A DNA stretch of 64,000 nucleotides, taken from NCBI GenBank assembly GCA_021464245.1, contig JADCRB010000060.1, forward strand, positions 1,231,797-1,295,796, read 5' to 3'. This stretch comes from Carallia brachiata (lineage: Eukaryota > Streptophyta > Magnoliopsida > Malpighiales > Rhizophoraceae). Positions 33,733 to 47,670 of this stretch are shown piece after piece. Numbering within the stretch: position 1 is the stretch's first letter; each line of letters opens with the position of its first letter. The position numbers and the translations under genes are program-made. Below the pieces are notes generated by a model. That model was not told the origin of the DNA, ran no database searches, and saw only the letters and a program-made list of their open reading frames with translations.

Positions 33733-36300
33733 AATGGAAAATCAAGCTTCTTGCCAAAATCCTTTCTTCAATAGCAGGGTTATTGGAGTTTGATCCTTTT
33801 TTTTTTCACTAAATTATCGGAGTTTCATCTTATTAGAAAGTTTCTGCTTTGCCTGCATTCTCTTTTTTGATGATGTATTTTTCCCTTCATGTTGAATTGT
33901 CCAGATATTTGCTACATATGCCAACCCTACAACTAAACTATCTATTACAAAACTTTGAGTTATGAAAGCTACAAGGAATTGCTTCCTGCTTGTTTAGCTT
34001 TTGTTTGGTTTATATTATTACTATCATATTTAGACTCATTTCGAGAGCATAAGAAAAACAAATAACACGTTCCACAATTGCAAAACGGGAAATGTAAAAG
34101 GCCGACTGTTTTTTAACACAACAGGACAAGAACAAGAATATTATGGTGCACCAATTTTAAAAAACTTCGGGCATGAACAAGTAGAAGATACAACTATATA
34201 CAAGCCGTGCGATGCACAATTTATCATATTTATTGAGAAATGTAATTTTGTTTGTGTTTTATTTTAAAGGAAAAAAAAAATTTAAATTTTGAGTAATATT
34301 TTTCTTTTTAAGAAGAAAAGGAATAATAAAAATATAATTTTTTTCTCTAAAGAAAAGAAAAAGAAGAATTGGGAAATAGTTTTTTCTTCCTTTTTGGGTA
34401 GATATATTTTCCATTTATTTTTCGTTAATTATGCATATTTACATTGCATGTATTTAAAATGAATATGAATAATCGTTAAAATAAATTGAGTGAATTACAA
34501 TAGGTATTTGTTTGTAATTGAGTAAACTAAATATCCAATTATCATTGTTACTATAGATAATGCAAAAATCTTCCAAGAAAACTAGATATAATAATATTCA
34601 CAGATTTTAATTTCATAAATATTCTAAATAATGTGAAATACATACATACATACATACATATATAGAGGTTAGAATTCATGTCTCATTTTTGTTCGTCTCT
34701 CTATTTTTTCCGTTTATTGAAATGCAAAGTCAATTAAAGCTCAAATTTTTATAGTATAGGTTATACTTACAAAAAAAAATATATAAATAAATTATACTCA
34801 CTTAAGTTATAAGAGAAATCTCTTTGAAGTATAAAAATATTGTTATGCATTGACTCGTTTAAAGTAGCTATTTCTGATAGTAGTTTATAAGTCCTTTATT
34901 TTATTTTTCCTTTTGTCTTTTGCTTTATTTCGTTAAAAAAAAAAAAAAAGCAAGTTTTAGTATATAATTTGTTTTTTAAGCAACACTAGAAAACAGAAAA
35001 AAACAAAAAAACAAAAAACGGATACAACAAAAGGAAAACCACCATTTGTTTCACTGGCCCCTGGTTTAGCGAATGATGGATACCTTTTCGATCTGTCATT
35101 GGATAAATTCGATTTTTTTTTTTCAAAGAAAATGAGAAAGTTTGGTGATTATCTTATAATTTTGTTAGAAAAGATTGTATTAATTCTGTTGCATACGAAA
35201 TTGAGTATAGGGAATTGAGTTGTTATATCAAACTTTTATAAAAGTAAACTACACAATACTTAATAAGAATTACCAATATTTTTTAAAATTATGTAAAATT
35301 AGATATACATTTAATTTTATTTTATTTTATAACTGCTCGAACCGTAATCGAGCGAAAGCCTTCACAGAACATTGCCACTAAACCATGCAATTCGGTGGTT
35401 AAGTTTGATTTTTTTGGTGACAATCCCACCCGTCTGGTCTCTTTATTCTTTGCACCTACTACCGACGTCTGGTCCAAGATGCATAAAAATGACCAAAATT
35501 ATAAACTATAAAGTCACTGAACTTTTAATTATTGAAAAAAAAAAAAAAAAAGTCACTGAACTTTAATTTTACATTTGGTGGGATGCTGAAGTTTTCTTAC
35601 CATACGTCATATCCCATTAAAACTCAACATCTTGTACATAAACAAGCTCTTCAATTCAATTTTTTTTTATCCAATTTCCCTTAGATTTAATGGTCAAGCT
35701 AGTGATTGTTCTTTTTGGGAAATATTTATAAGTGTTTATCCCTTCAAATAATTATAAGGAAAATTCTCGCATGCTCTTCTTCTTCGGTCAAATGTTAAAT
35801 ATGAGGATAAATCTTGCATACCCTTCTTCTTTGTTGGAATGTTTCATAAAAACGAGTTATTTTGACCTGAAAAAAAAAAAAAAAAAGGCCGCTAGATTTA
35901 GTAGTAATTTTCTTGATGTCGGCCCAGATTTAGTTTTAATCATACCAACCAAAGTAGACTGAAGTTGTCGATTGCATGAAAATCATGATTTGAGAGCTAA
36001 AATTGGAAATAAAATAAAAGTATAAGAATCTGATTTGTAGCAATAAAAAAACCAAAAAAAAAACTTTGCTATGAACAATTATTTTTTACTTTATTTTTTA
36101 CAATTACTAATAAAAAATCAACAAATTAACATTTTTCAACGACAAAATTGTAATATATTTAATTTTTATTTTTCTGACAGTCAATCAACATGTGTTACTT
36201 GTGACGATTATAAAAGAAAAGTAAAAAATGACTGTTAATAAAATCCTAAAAAAAATCATGGAATTTAAATAGAAATTAGACTAAGTTCCATATCTATAGC
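33733..36300. other. AT-rich intergenic spacer
   Basis: TNL 3' flank, then long A/T runs and a tacatacatacatacata microsatellite near 34642-34662. The word agtcactgaactt occurs at about 35512 and again after a 17-A run at about 35551, perhaps a retroposon-like duplication. No gene was recognised. Confidence 0.5.
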
Positions 36301-36310
36301 CTATATAAAG
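36301..36310 (+). promoter_or_regulatory. TATA box of the pectinesterase gene
   Basis: ctatataaag lies 67 bp upstream of the ATG at 36377, which leaves a leader of about 35-45 nt, normal for a plant gene. Confidence 0.6.
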
Positions 36311-36376
36311 CCTAGTGGAGAAAGGCAGAAAAACACTGCTTTGGTCTCAACCAACTAAAGCTACCTAAACACAACA

Positions 36377-39043
36377 ATGGCAAGAACCCAACAGCCTCTG
36401 CTAGATACACCCAAAAATTCTCACAGAAAAACACTTATGTGGTCCTCTTCTTGACTGCTAATAGGCTTAACTACACTTCCAGTTATCTTCCAATATTTCA
36501 CCAAACTTAGCTCCTCCAATCCTCGCCTGTTGCAGAACATATGTAACCATGCCCAAAACCAAGCATCATGCTTGGCCTTGGTCACAGAAATAGCCACAAC
36601 CCACAACCAAGAAATTGGACCATGCGAATCTACTTCAAGTCCTACTAAAAAAATCAGCACCCCACATCCAAAATACCATAGAAAAGGCAAATGATGTTAG
36701 CCGCCGGATCAATGATCCTAGAGAACAATCAGCACTAGTTGATTGTGTTGATTTGATGGAGATCTCTCTGGATAGAATCAAAGACTCCAGGGAAGCTATT
36801 TCAAGGATTACGGTTGATAATTCCCATGCAAATGCTCATGCTTGGCTTAGTAGTGTGCTCACTAACCATGTTACATGCTTAGATGGGCTAATTGGTCAAG
36901 CCAGGTTCACAATGAAGCCAAAGGTCCATGACCTGATATTGCAGGCAAGAGCATCACTGGCCATTATTGTTGCAATTTCACCAATACAAGAAGACATGAT
37001 TCAGCCATTGAAGGGAGATTTTCCATTATGGGTGACGCGCCGGGATCGGAAACTGTTACAGGCTTTCCCCAAGGATATCATGGCCGATGTCATTGTGGCC
37101 AAAGATGGGAGTGGCAAGTACAAGACTCTTCAGGAGGCCGTTGCATCGGTGCCCAAGAATGGCAAGGATAGGTATGTTATCTATGTGAAGAAGGGGACGT
37201 ACAAAGAGAATGTTGAGGTGGGAAAGGCCAAAAAGAATGTGATGATTGTTGGAGATGGCATGGATTCCACCATCATAACCGCTAGTTTGAACAAAGTTGA
37301 CATTAACTCTACTTACAGGTCTGCAACCGTAGGTAAAGATCTCATCTTTTTACATTGGATTCATCTGAAAACCACACATGATATCTACACAATTGAACTT
37401 GGATTTTCTTTTGAGATGTTGTATCGTGAAGCCCTTCCGATTTGGATTAATATTACTTCACTGGATAGATTTTAGACAGTTTCTTTTTCTTTTTGTTTTT
37501 TTTTTGTGTCCAATTGGGGTGGAGAGAGGCGCCGAGGGGAATATTTTTTATGGGTGAAATCTGGGTCGAAAGCTTATATTTGGTAATCACTAATCTATAT
37601 CAACATTTGGTTTTATAAGTTTTTCTGTTTTTTGGCATAACTAGTTACTAGTTAGAAAACTGTTGTTTGTTATTTTTTTTTTTTTTATAATTCACTCATA
37701 ATATTATATTATATAAATTTATTTTTTTATTTTTTATTTTAAGTACACTCTACTTATGTAATATAAAATGATAAATAAATTATACTTAAAAAAAAATGAG
37801 CCAAGTTAAAAATTTTCAATGGAACTCATATTTTTTTATAATGTTTATGATAAGGCTTGAATTGAATGAATTATTAACCACTTGGATTTAGCCCGCGTGG
37901 CCACCAATACTAATTGGTTGTGGGGTATGACACTCACCAACTGCAAACATACCTAACATTTTTTCAGTTTTACAATGTCCTATTAAATTATTAAAATAAT
38001 CTCACATATGTCCCTGCCATGTTTATTAACAGTTACTGATCACTCTCTACTAATCAGACTGTCCTAATTCCATGTTACTTCTTTTTTTTCTTAGTCGGAG
38101 CAGTTCCAGCCTTCGTTCCCCCTAATTACTAATCACTATCTACTAATCAGAATTTCGAATACAAAATTGGATGAGATCATTCATTCAATTGGAATAACTC
38201 ATAATTCATTGAATCACAATGACGAGTTTAATTTATGGTAGACAAAGACCTTTATTGAAGAGGCCGAAGTCCCAAATTTATGGGAACTATTTCATATAAT
38301 TGTGATTATGGCCTATATCTTATTTTATTCTACAATCTACTGATGCAGCTGCCGTAGGTGATGGATTTATGGCTCAAGACATTTGGTTTCAGAACACGGC
38401 TGGGCCGAAAAAGTATCAAGCTGTGGCACTCCGAGTCAATGCTGACAAATCGGTCATAAATCGCTGCCGTATTGATGGTTACCAAGACACTCTATATGCG
38501 CACAGCTTGAGACAATTCTACAGGGACTGCTATATCACAGGGACGGTAGACTTTATATTTGGCAATGCAGCTGTTGTGCTCCAAAACTGCACCATAGTAG
38601 CCCGGAAGCCCATGAGTGGCCAGAACAACATGGTGACGGCCCAAGGCCGAACTGATCCAAATGAAAACACCGCGATTTCAATCCAGAATTGTAACATAAT
38701 CGCGAGCTCTGACCTTGAGCCCGTTAAGGGCTCATCGGTCAAATCCTACTTGGGCCGGCCGTGGAAGCAGTATTCTAGGACTGTTGTGATGGAGTCCAAC
38801 ATTGGTGATCACATTGATCCTGCTGGTTGGTCACCCTGGAGTGGGGATTTTGCATTAAAGACACTGTATTATGGTGAGTTTATGAACAAGGGACCAGGTG
38901 CTGGAACTAGAAAGAGAGTGAATTGGCCTGGTTTTCATGTCATTACAAGTTCCAATGAGGCCCGGAAATTCACGGTGGCTGAGCTGATACAAGGAGGGTC
39001 TTGGTTGCAGCCCACTGGAGTTGCTTACACCGAAGGACTATGA
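36377..39043 (+). pseudogene. Pectinesterase with PMEI pro-region, damaged N-terminus
   Basis: Type I pectin methylesterase: exon 1 36377-37332, intron 37333-38348 (GT-AG), exon 2 38349-39043. From about 36615 an inhibitor-like pro-domain is open (STPHPK-side shifted; then IQNTIEKANDVSRRINDPRE), followed by the processing site RRDRKLL and the catalytic domain: QAVALRV, GYQDTLY and VDFIFGNA (Asp residues of the active site) and YLGRPWKQYS (substrate Arg). It would remove methyl esters from wall pectin. The expected N-terminus (MARTQQPLLDTPKNSHRKTL) starts at 36377 but hits TGA at 36452-36454, where a membrane anchor is expected, and a further indel near 36611 is needed to reach the main frame. 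The catalytic part is undamaged. A rescued start is possible but none is evident. Confidence 0.85.
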
Positions 39044-39950
39044 AGCTGGATTGGGTTTATGCTTTCGGCTTTTTTTTTTTTTTCCTCAGTTTCTTGTCCA
39101 ATGCCATTTCGGCATTTGTCGATAAATGGGCTCGTCGTGTGTGACTCTTCTGCCAGATGGGCCTTGGATTCGATATTAAGTGGACCTTCTAGATAATGCA
39201 CAACCCATCACCTGAAATAAAATTCCTATTAATCTATCGCCATAATTCTTCCGCACAAAAACCACTAGTTGGTTCATTAGTATTATTTCAGAGAGAAGGT
39301 CAGAGTTCAATCTTTTCAAACATTTAATGAAAGCAAAAGTCAATTAGAGCTCAAATTTTTTGTATTATTCATTGTTCATTCACCTATGTACCTTCGGAGT
39401 AATAATATTACCAGAATGCTATGAAGTGACTTATAGTTTAAAAAAAAAAAAGTGAGTCAAATTAGAATATATTGTTGGGGTAGTGAGGAGGATGATTATG
39501 GATGAGGATTTGCAACAAACAATCTATATATGTATAACTTTTCACTATGCATGCCACTCACACTGAAGGCCTATATTTGTGTGTCCTCTAAATTTCTTTG
39601 TATTAGTGATAATTAATCTTCTAAGCACGTTAACAGGAATTCTGATTTTGTTGTAAATGGCTTACCAAAACAAGGCACCTAGAGAAATGAATCTCATCAC
39701 AAGACTTTAGTACCTATTCCGTTAAGTACTCTACATTGTAAACTCGTCTTCTTTATGAAACTTTGTTTGATCTATAAAGAAATACATAATAAGCAAGAAA
39801 CTAAAATAAACCTGCTATAATTTATATATTATTTCGTTTTACCAATAGTCATTTGATAAACCCAAATACTTGATTAACAATATTTGAAACCTGCGCCAAT
39901 CCATCAATTATTTTTGGACATGCGTTTCATCAATTTGGAGTGAACACTTA
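39044..39950. other. 3' flank of the pectinesterase gene and spacer
   Basis: Begins with the probable 3' UTR (T-run at 39071-39083). No second gene or clear repeat is visible before the MITE at 39951. Confidence 0.5.
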
Positions 39951-40411
39951 GAGCCCATCTGGATTATATGATTTGCATGAAAAAGAATTGATTTCAAATT
40001 GAGGAATTTCTTGCGTTTGGATTGTGGCTTGGGTGAGAATCAGATTCATACTTGCAGATAAACAATTTTAATGGAGCCCACTACTTCTTTTCTCACCAAA
40101 AAGGGTGAGAAAGGAAGACCAGCATTACACAATATTTGAGAAGAATTATGGAATTATCAAAAAAATTTTAAATTCTATCCACCCACCACCACACCAATTT
40201 CAACAAAAATGTTTAGGAGTAATTTAGTCATTTAATATATATCAATTTTCTTTTTCTCTCTTTGTTTACCATATCCGAACAACATATTTACTTTTTTATA
40301 ATTTTTTTTTACCTAATTCTAATTGATCCAAACAATTATTAATAAAATCATTTTTTTTTCACTTTCTTTTTAACCTTTCTTTCTCACTTCACGGCAAAAT
40401 CCAAACAGACC
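39951..40411. mobile_element. PIF/Harbinger-type (Tourist-like) MITE
   Basis: The left end gagcccatctggatt and the right end, reverse-complemented ggtctgtttggatt, are similar inverted termini of the gg-ctgtttggat type. TTA stands on both sides (39948-39950 and 40412-40414), the 3-bp duplication of this superfamily. 461 bp, AT-rich and without coding capacity. Confidence 0.7.
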
Positions 40412-40499
40412 TTAAGCTAGTGGGTATTAACAAAGAACTGGAGTACTACTGTTACATTGAGGGAATCTCTAAACAAAGCCTGGTAATTAACCTGCTTTA

Positions 40500-40770
40500 T
40501 CATCTCTTGCGTGGATAGAGTCGCTAAGGGACTTGGTCGCATGCAAAATCACGGGCTTCGAGTTTTAGCCATGGTAAATGGGGGTTAAGCATACGTGAGT
40601 CTTATGGGGTTTCTAATAGATTACTGACATTTATTGAATTCTCGAAATTTACTCTCTCAAAAATTTAGTGTAAATAATTTGATCTACTTAACATCACGTG
40701 CCCTATGAAATCCAATGTGTTTGTAGGAAATCGCCTTTACTTACCCATATCCTTTACCAAAAAAATAACA
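40500..40770 (+). mobile_element. Weak tRNA-derived SINE-like sequence
   Basis: A degenerate box-B-like word (gggcttcgagtttt, about 40552) sits about 35 bp after a box-A-like word. The block ends in an A-rich tail (ccaaaaaaataacaataata). Much weaker than the candidate at 15407. Confidence 0.25.
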
Positions 40771-41380
40771 ATAATAAAGAAAGAAATTAACATGCTTTTG
40801 CTTCACGAGGCAAAGAGCTTTCCTTTTTTTTTACTGGGTTCTACATCTATATGTCATAAATACAAATGAATACAATTTGTTCAACAGAATGAATCACTTA
40901 AACAATCTCCCTCATTTGGAGTTGTGAAAGAATCTATACTGACTATACAGGGACCAGTTTGGAGGTTGAATAATAATTGTTCAAATAAAAGTTCATTGTA
41001 CTTTATCTTTATGTATATAACATTCAGTACCATACAATAAAATCAATTTAAAGCAGTACAACAACTTTCTTTAATACAACAAAAGAGACAATTGTCACCA
41101 ATTTGCACAATTGAATACCTTCCAAAATTTCAATTCTTGCAATGAACTTCACAAATGAATCGACGAAGTGTAAGCATTTAATTAGCTTCTATTCCCGCCT
41201 TGGGGCAGAGCAACCAAAGTAGGTTTTTTATTCAACCCTAAAGGTTAACTATTATGTGAGACATAAGGATGTATTATATAATAAATATTAACAATCTTAT
41301 TAGACGAAATTTTATTGAGTTGAAAGTGTGAACAAAAAATAAATCCATCACACCTGTAATTTGAACACAGGACCTCTCGT

Positions 41381-41947
41381 TCATAAACGTAAACCAAGCT
41401 TTGATTTGCAAACTGTGTGCGCTCGCAGCATTTGGACAAAGACAGTTACGTGGCAAGTGATTGAACTGGTGGCCTTTTTCTTGAAGATCATGAACGCAGT
41501 TGCCTTACCATGCACAGTTGATGTTGAAGTAAAATTCACCATTCCACTCAGAAACTCAGAAGAGAAATTACCATTATCCATTAGCTTATTTAGAGAAATT
41601 GTCACCAATGTGCACATGTTGTGCATCGCCCGTGCCGGAATTTCACCAGCTTCAATCAGAGCACCGCCTATAACATCTTCATGATACTTAATGTATGCTG
41701 TGCTTTGATCATATTTAAAGCTGCAGTAATTTTGATTATTGATCGTTACAACGATTATTAATGAAAAATTGATCGATGGTAAAGGGAAAAGCGAGTCGCG
41801 AATGGACTCGAGGATTGGAGGGTGAACAAAAATTTTTACCCTTTTAGGCTTGAGGATAGTAGAATAAAGGATAATTAGAACCACAACCATTGTGATTAAG
41901 ACAATTATCGTAATAGTACAACAATTTTTTGGGCCTCTGTTTGTCAT
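41381..41947 (-). CDS. LEA-2 / NDR1-HIN1-like protein (188 aa)
   Basis: An intact single-exon frame from the ATG at 41947-41945 (MTNRGPKNCC) to the stop at 41381. A transmembrane helix lies at residues 11-31 (TITIIVLITMVVVLIILYST), followed by an LEA-2 beta-sandwich at about 65-170 (INFSLIIVVTINNQNY, AYIKYHEDVIG, LIEAGEIPARA, LSGMVNFTSTSTVHGKA) and a conserved C-terminal Cys pair region (SITCHVTVF ... HTVCKSKLGL). Proteins of this kind are type II membrane proteins of the plasma membrane or ER with stress and defence roles. The frame stays open 48 codons further upstream, but only with a TTG start, so the first ATG, which matches the usual family start just before the basic/CC motif, is preferred. 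Confidence 0.85.
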   Translation of the reverse strand: MTNRGPKNCCTITIIVLITMVVVLIILYSTILKPKRVKIFVHPPILESIRDSLFPLPSINFSLIIVVTINNQNYCSFKYDQSTAYIKYHEDVIGGALIEAGEIPARAMHNMCTLVTISLNKLMDNGNFSSEFLSGMVNFTSTSTVHGKATAFMIFKKKATSSITCHVTVFVQMLRAHTVCKSKLGLRL

Positions 41948-44900
41948 GATCTTTGTTTCGCCGGCCTCAAAGATTGTAAATGTGTGCAGCGACCGAGAGG
42001 TCTTGGAAGAAATAGGCTTGGAATTGCATGATGAATCATATTGTAATCTCCAAAAATGTGTCAAAATAGGTTGATATGGCGACTGTTCCAAAGGAGTAAT
42101 GGAGATAGTATCTAGAGGTGATATTTTATTGGAATAAGTTCATAAATGGATCACACCTTGAGCTCCAATATTAACAATTGAATCTCACAAGAAGTATATT
42201 CTCATTGCCAATTATGCCCCAGTCATTCGATTTTCTTGATAGATTTAGTCACTTTGTTTTATAACGGAGATGAAAGCAATGGCATAATTTTCATAAAACA
42301 GAACCAAAAAAACAAAAACATTTGCCTCGACGAATTACAATTTCTCTTACAAAGGGCTGTGAGACTTACACCATTTCAAAGATTATTCGTAAAGTATTTT
42401 AAGAAATATTTTAATAATTAAAATTTAAAATTTATTTTTTACAAGTTTGAAATTTTAATTTTAAGAATAATATATAGAGTTTATAAAAATAAAAAAATAT
42501 ATTTTTATTATATAAATTACAATTTAATATACTTGATTAATAAAAAAAAAAAGTACTTTAAAACCCCGAGGAAGATAAGTTAATGCAAGGATGCTGGCGT
42601 CAAACTTGGCAAATAAAGGTGTCCGAAAACTCCGATTACAGTCCCGCATAAAGTACCGAATTGTTGGACAAGAGAATCAGTACAAACACAAAGTACTAGT
42701 TACTATAAAATAATTTATATTTATAAAATATTTATAAAAAAAATATTTATAATAAAAATAATAATTTTTTTTTATTATTTACTAATAATATAATTTTTGT
42801 TGCCCCTAAAAATACAGTTTTTTTTTATAAGAAACAAACACATAGCCATAACATCAAATCAATCTTGGTATACGGCTAAAGTGCTGTTTTCTCCTGTTAA
42901 TATTGCCACATTGCATTTGATAACCAATCCACCAACAGACTAAATAACGGCTTGGGTTTTTTTTTTTTTGTCCCCCAAGGAATGTCTGGCAGACATCAAA
43001 CTCAGATTTGAACCTCACAATGCGATAAAGATGTGGAAAAACTTTGGCGGTTATTTTTTAAGTAATTTTTATAATTGTACATAGGATATTATAAAAAAAT
43101 TATATAATATATTAATAGAAATTATATAACATGTAAAAAAAATTTTAATTTTAAATAACTGATTATATATCGTATACTTTTTTTAACACGTCGTAACAAG
43201 TAATTTATAAAAAATTTAATTTTTAATAACTAATTACATATCGTATAATTTTTTATAATATATCATATAATTTTTTTTCTAATTATTCTATTATATCATA
43301 TAATTTCTCCTATCGTATAGTATAAAATAACTACAGAAATTATCTAAACTCGGAAGCCACCTAGTCGGGTAAAAGATGTTCGAGTGCATTTCCAACTGGC
43401 ACAGCCACGTAACATACACAGCCAGAGCGATACAGGGGAATTTCTACCGCCACTTAAGCGCGGACGATAAAGATGTTCTTTTCGTTCCATAACTGATGAA
43501 TATGTTTTCATATTGTCACTAATGGGGCTGAAATTACACCTTCCTTTCCAAATTGCAATTTATAGTTGGCTTTGTTTGGTAGAAAAAAAATTTGTCTATA
43601 AAAAAGCTTATTTTAATATCTGATTTGTTTCATATATAAAAGTCCATCTTTTCTTTCTTTTGACTAAAAAAGAAATTCATCGCTGATATATCAATTATCA
43701 CATCTACGAGTCGAGATCAGAATCATTCTCGTTTGTAACGCCTCATTCAACCACTTCTAAAAGAGAAAACCTATCATTCGAGCACCAGGCGTGGTTTCGT
43801 CACTGAAAATCATGACAATTATTAAATTTAGAACTTAATATTATGCTACAATATTTTTCTACTACAATATTTTTTTACTGAAGTAAACACTCAGTCATTT
43901 GTCAGGCGAAAGCTGTGGGTGTGGAAATTTGAATTTAAGTCATCAACGTAAAATTCATGCCGATATAGTACTAAACTATTACTTCAAGTGATTTAAAGGT
44001 TCATCATTGAACGATAAATGTTTAAATAATTGATTTTTTTTTTTTTGAGAAAAGATATTTCTCATATTTCTCCTCCTCTGCAAGCAAGAGTCTGGACTGG
44101 GCCTGGTAGAGACTTTCCATTCCAGCCCAACAATTGAAGCCCAAATATGTGACGTGCCTGTCTCTTTTCTTTTTTTTTTTTTTCAAATGTATTTTGCTGC
44201 CCACCAGTTTCAGAAGTGCTAATAAAAAAATAAAAAAAAAAAAACAGAAATTCAGAAGAAGTCCGGAGCAGAGTAGCAACATTATAATATTATCACAATG
44301 ACTCATATACTTCTAGTTTAATTAGTCAGGACATGTTTATTAGAATTTATTATTTTTGTGTTTAAATCTTAATAGTTTTATTCTTCCTTTTTTGCCTTTC
44401 GGTCTGCTTTACAATAATAAACAAATAAATAATTAATTAATTAATTAATCTTACACTGGCCAAGTTGCATGAACTGACCAGTCACTACTGTTTCCTGCTT
44501 CAAATTGATAATGGTCCTAAATAGCTCGTAGTGAGTACTAGTGATCTCCATGGAAATTTCCTGTATTTGTTTATAGGTCACTGCTAAAATTCAACAATGG
44601 AACATGGGTTCTTACGTAACCAAAACAAGTAACAATGATCAAAATGGTGCAAATACTATATATATATTTTATTTTTATTTTTTTTTTTAATATTTGTGAT
44701 TAGGGGGGAAAGGGTAGAAAAAGTTTAATTGAGATTTAATAGAAGACAAAAATTAGAGAAATACAGTAGATGAACACAAATGGAGACACGTACGTATGTT
44801 TATTTTTGTCCCCTTATATCAAGGCATCTTTGTCCCTTACCGTGTCCCCCTCTGTGTCTTGCTAGTGGAACTCTTGATAGAGATGCTCCGCTGGAGATTG

Positions 44901-46052
44901 GGTAAACATCAAAGGGAATCTCTGTTTAGTAAGTGACAAGCCAAAAACTGTTGCAACGGCCATCGACTACCAAAAGTATCAGCCTTCACCAACCTGAGTC
45001 ATAAAGTGTTTGTAATCCGTTGCCAATTGAACCAAGTAGGTCCTTTTTTTTTGTTTTTTTCTTTCTTTTGGGGGATGAAGTATAAATTTAAGTTGCAAAA
45101 TAAGGCTTACACATTTTATCAAATTAGGTTGTGAATTCTCAATGTGGATCAGTTTAGGTTCCCAACTCCTAGACTATCATCAATATATTAAAATCTGTGT
45201 TTTTTTTTTTTTTTTTCACAAAGAAATCTTAAAGGCCATAGATGAAAACCAATTCACTAAAACTCAAATAGAATGTCCCAACCCATTGCGCAGCAAGCAC
45301 AAGACAAAACTTTGTTTTTCACCTAACATATTTGTTTGTTAAGATTTTCTTCCTCGTTCTGTAATGGGTAGGCATATGACAAGAGTTACCGTTTGGTTTT
45401 CTTAATCTCTAGTGAAATCAATCTTATCTTAAATATCCTAATTAATCAACAATAACAGGTAAGCTACCAAACATGATTTAGTGCATCAATCCCTGTTGAA
45501 TGTGGATTCAATAAGATGCAATTGCGTAGACTCCAAGAAACAAAACTTCTTTTTTTTTTTTTTACCAAAAAATAAACATGTATCGCTGACATATGTGTTA
45601 TCGTATGTGTGGGCCAAGACTTGGGTCACAGTTACTGTTCTCGCTCAACATATTCTATGGATAGGCACTCACCACCCGAGTACTGTTAGACCGAGCATGA
45701 CTCCCCCAAGCCAACCTCGGTGTGGAAGAGTCATAAACCAGGTCTTGAGCACGCACAATTTCGTTGTTAGGCGTCAGAGCGCATTGCCTCGAACTTGCGT
45801 GGGCTGGGATTCAAATCCAGATCAGACGTAGAGGAAGCACGCTGAGTTACTATCAGATTATCGCCTCGAGTGGTAAGAAACAAAACTCCTAAACAGTAGA
45901 AAACCAACCTCAGATATAAACAAACAAACGACTAGAGAAACCCTTTCTTCTCGTCTTGTGTTCCAGCAGGTTCTTTCTTTGTCTTCCACAACAATCATCG
46001 TCTTCTTGTTCTTTGCAGTCTTTCTCAGACATCTTAATTTCCACGTTACACC
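41948..46052. other. AT-rich spacer upstream of the LEA-2 gene
   Basis: Mostly A/T homopolymers and (AT)-rich repeats, for example 43070-43330. A less AT-rich island at about 43370-43490 contains gccacgtaac (ACGT core) and could belong to an upstream regulatory region, but that is unproven. 45640-45860 is GC-richer with a box-B-like word (gggattcaaatcc), yet no SINE can be delimited. No gene was recognised. Confidence 0.4.
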
Positions 46053-46201
46053 ATGACTGGTTCTTTCAATTTCAATCCTGCTGCGGGCCAGAAGGCAAGA
46101 GACTTGGCTGAAGAAAGCTTCAGCCTCAGAGACATGGACATGGCTATCAAGCATGCAATGTAAGCCATGGAGTACGACCCCAGGTTGCCTGGCATGGAAG
46201 G

Positions 46202-47646
46202 TGATAAGTTCAATATTTACATAGGTTTATGCATAATTTTTATATATATTTGGATAGTTTAATTATGTAAATATTGTAAATTGTGGCAAATTCTACTTCG
46301 GTTGCTTGTTTTATGCTTTGTAGGACAATTGGACATAACCGAAGTATTTGACGCTTAGAAAAAGGAACCTATCGGGTTTGAAGGAGAAGAAACGAGCCGA
46401 GCACCAAAGAACCGAATCAAAAGTTTGGTTGGAAAGCTAACATGTGGTCAGTTCGGGTAGAATTTCACAGCTTTGCGCACTGCTCGGTATTTCAGCCATA
46501 ACTTCCTCTACACAAGTCGGAATTGGATGATTCTTAAGTCGAATCGAAGCTAAGAGATAGAGCTACAAGTTTTCTGTTTTGACTGACTTCGGATTCTGCC
46601 TGAAAAGGGTCGCAATTTGGGTCCAAAAATAGAGGGTTAAAACTGTCCAGGAAATTTATAAATCCTTTTCCGACTCGAATTTGGACTCTTTTAGGGCTTA
46701 CAATTTTATTTTTGGAGGGGACTATAAATACAAAAGTTACAGCAGAGTGAGGGGACTTTTGGAGGCTACTCTTTTGAATAGAAAGACGATACAGAGAGAA
46801 GCGTAGAGACAAAAGAGGAGAAGAGCATAAGGAAGGAACACGAAGACGTCGGAAACGAGTTTTTCAAATTTTTCTCGTTTCTTCTTTCTCTTTTGAACTC
46901 TTGATGTTTATTATTTATTTATTTTCAGTTTTTAGTATGAGAGGCTAGAACCCTAAACTAGGGCGAAAGGGATGTAGCCTAGTTTAGGGTTGGATTATAT
47001 GATTTTTGTGGATATTTAGAGTTCTTTGGATTATATTGCAATTTCATGTTGAGAACTGGAATTTGATTTATCTATTTTGCTCTTAAATATACTTTTGTGC
47101 CTGATCACCATGAAAGTAGTCATAGGATTTGTGTTGAGATCGACAGATGAGACACGAGTCGTGCACTAAATAGATAAACATATGGATTTTGAGTCAGAGA
47201 TGAGATAAATTCGTATGATGTCAATAAAAATTCTCTGTTCTTAATGAGTTGAATCTGATTTGTGTGAGTTCGAGAGAAGAGCACAATTAGATTGAATATG
47301 GTTAGGGTTGCTTGACAAAGAACACTAACTAAATAAGAAGAGTTGACATTCAATTCAATTGTCCACGAAATTTTCATATAGTTCAATCCTTTCTAGGTGA
47401 ATGCCCATAGCCCTAGTACTCTTATTCTTGAACCGTCTCCATAGTGTCATTAGTTTTGTTTAATTAGTTTAATTTTCTTAATTTAATAGTATTTATTTTC
47501 TTTTTATAATTTTCGCAACGCCAATTTTCTGCTCAAGCAACATAAATTACGATTATCCTCTGTTCCTTTGGGTTCGACACCTGGAGTATTCACCAGGAAT
47601 TTATTACTACGATCGGCCTGTACGCTTGTAGGATTTCACCCGGTCA
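46202..47646 (+). repeat. 5' LTR of Athila-like element 2 (1445 bp)
   Basis: Runs from tgataagttcaatatt to aggatttcacccggtca. It shares long blocks with 9023-10379, notably acttcctctacacaagtcg, cgaagacgtcggaaacgag and gggttcgacacctggagtat. Confidence 0.9.
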
Positions 47647-47652
47647 AGTTTT

Positions 47653-47670
47653 TGGCGCCGTTGCCGGGGA
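47653..47670 (+). other. Primer-binding site, tRNA-Asp type
   Basis: TGGCGCCGTTGCCGGGGA, six bases after the LTR, complementary to the 3' end of plant tRNA-Asp; the usual primer of Athila-type elements. Confidence 0.9.

Noticed and set aside
41948..42091. 48-codon upstream extension of the LEA-2 frame
   Set aside because: Begins with TTG and lacks similarity to the family; the first ATG at 41947 fits the usual N-terminus.
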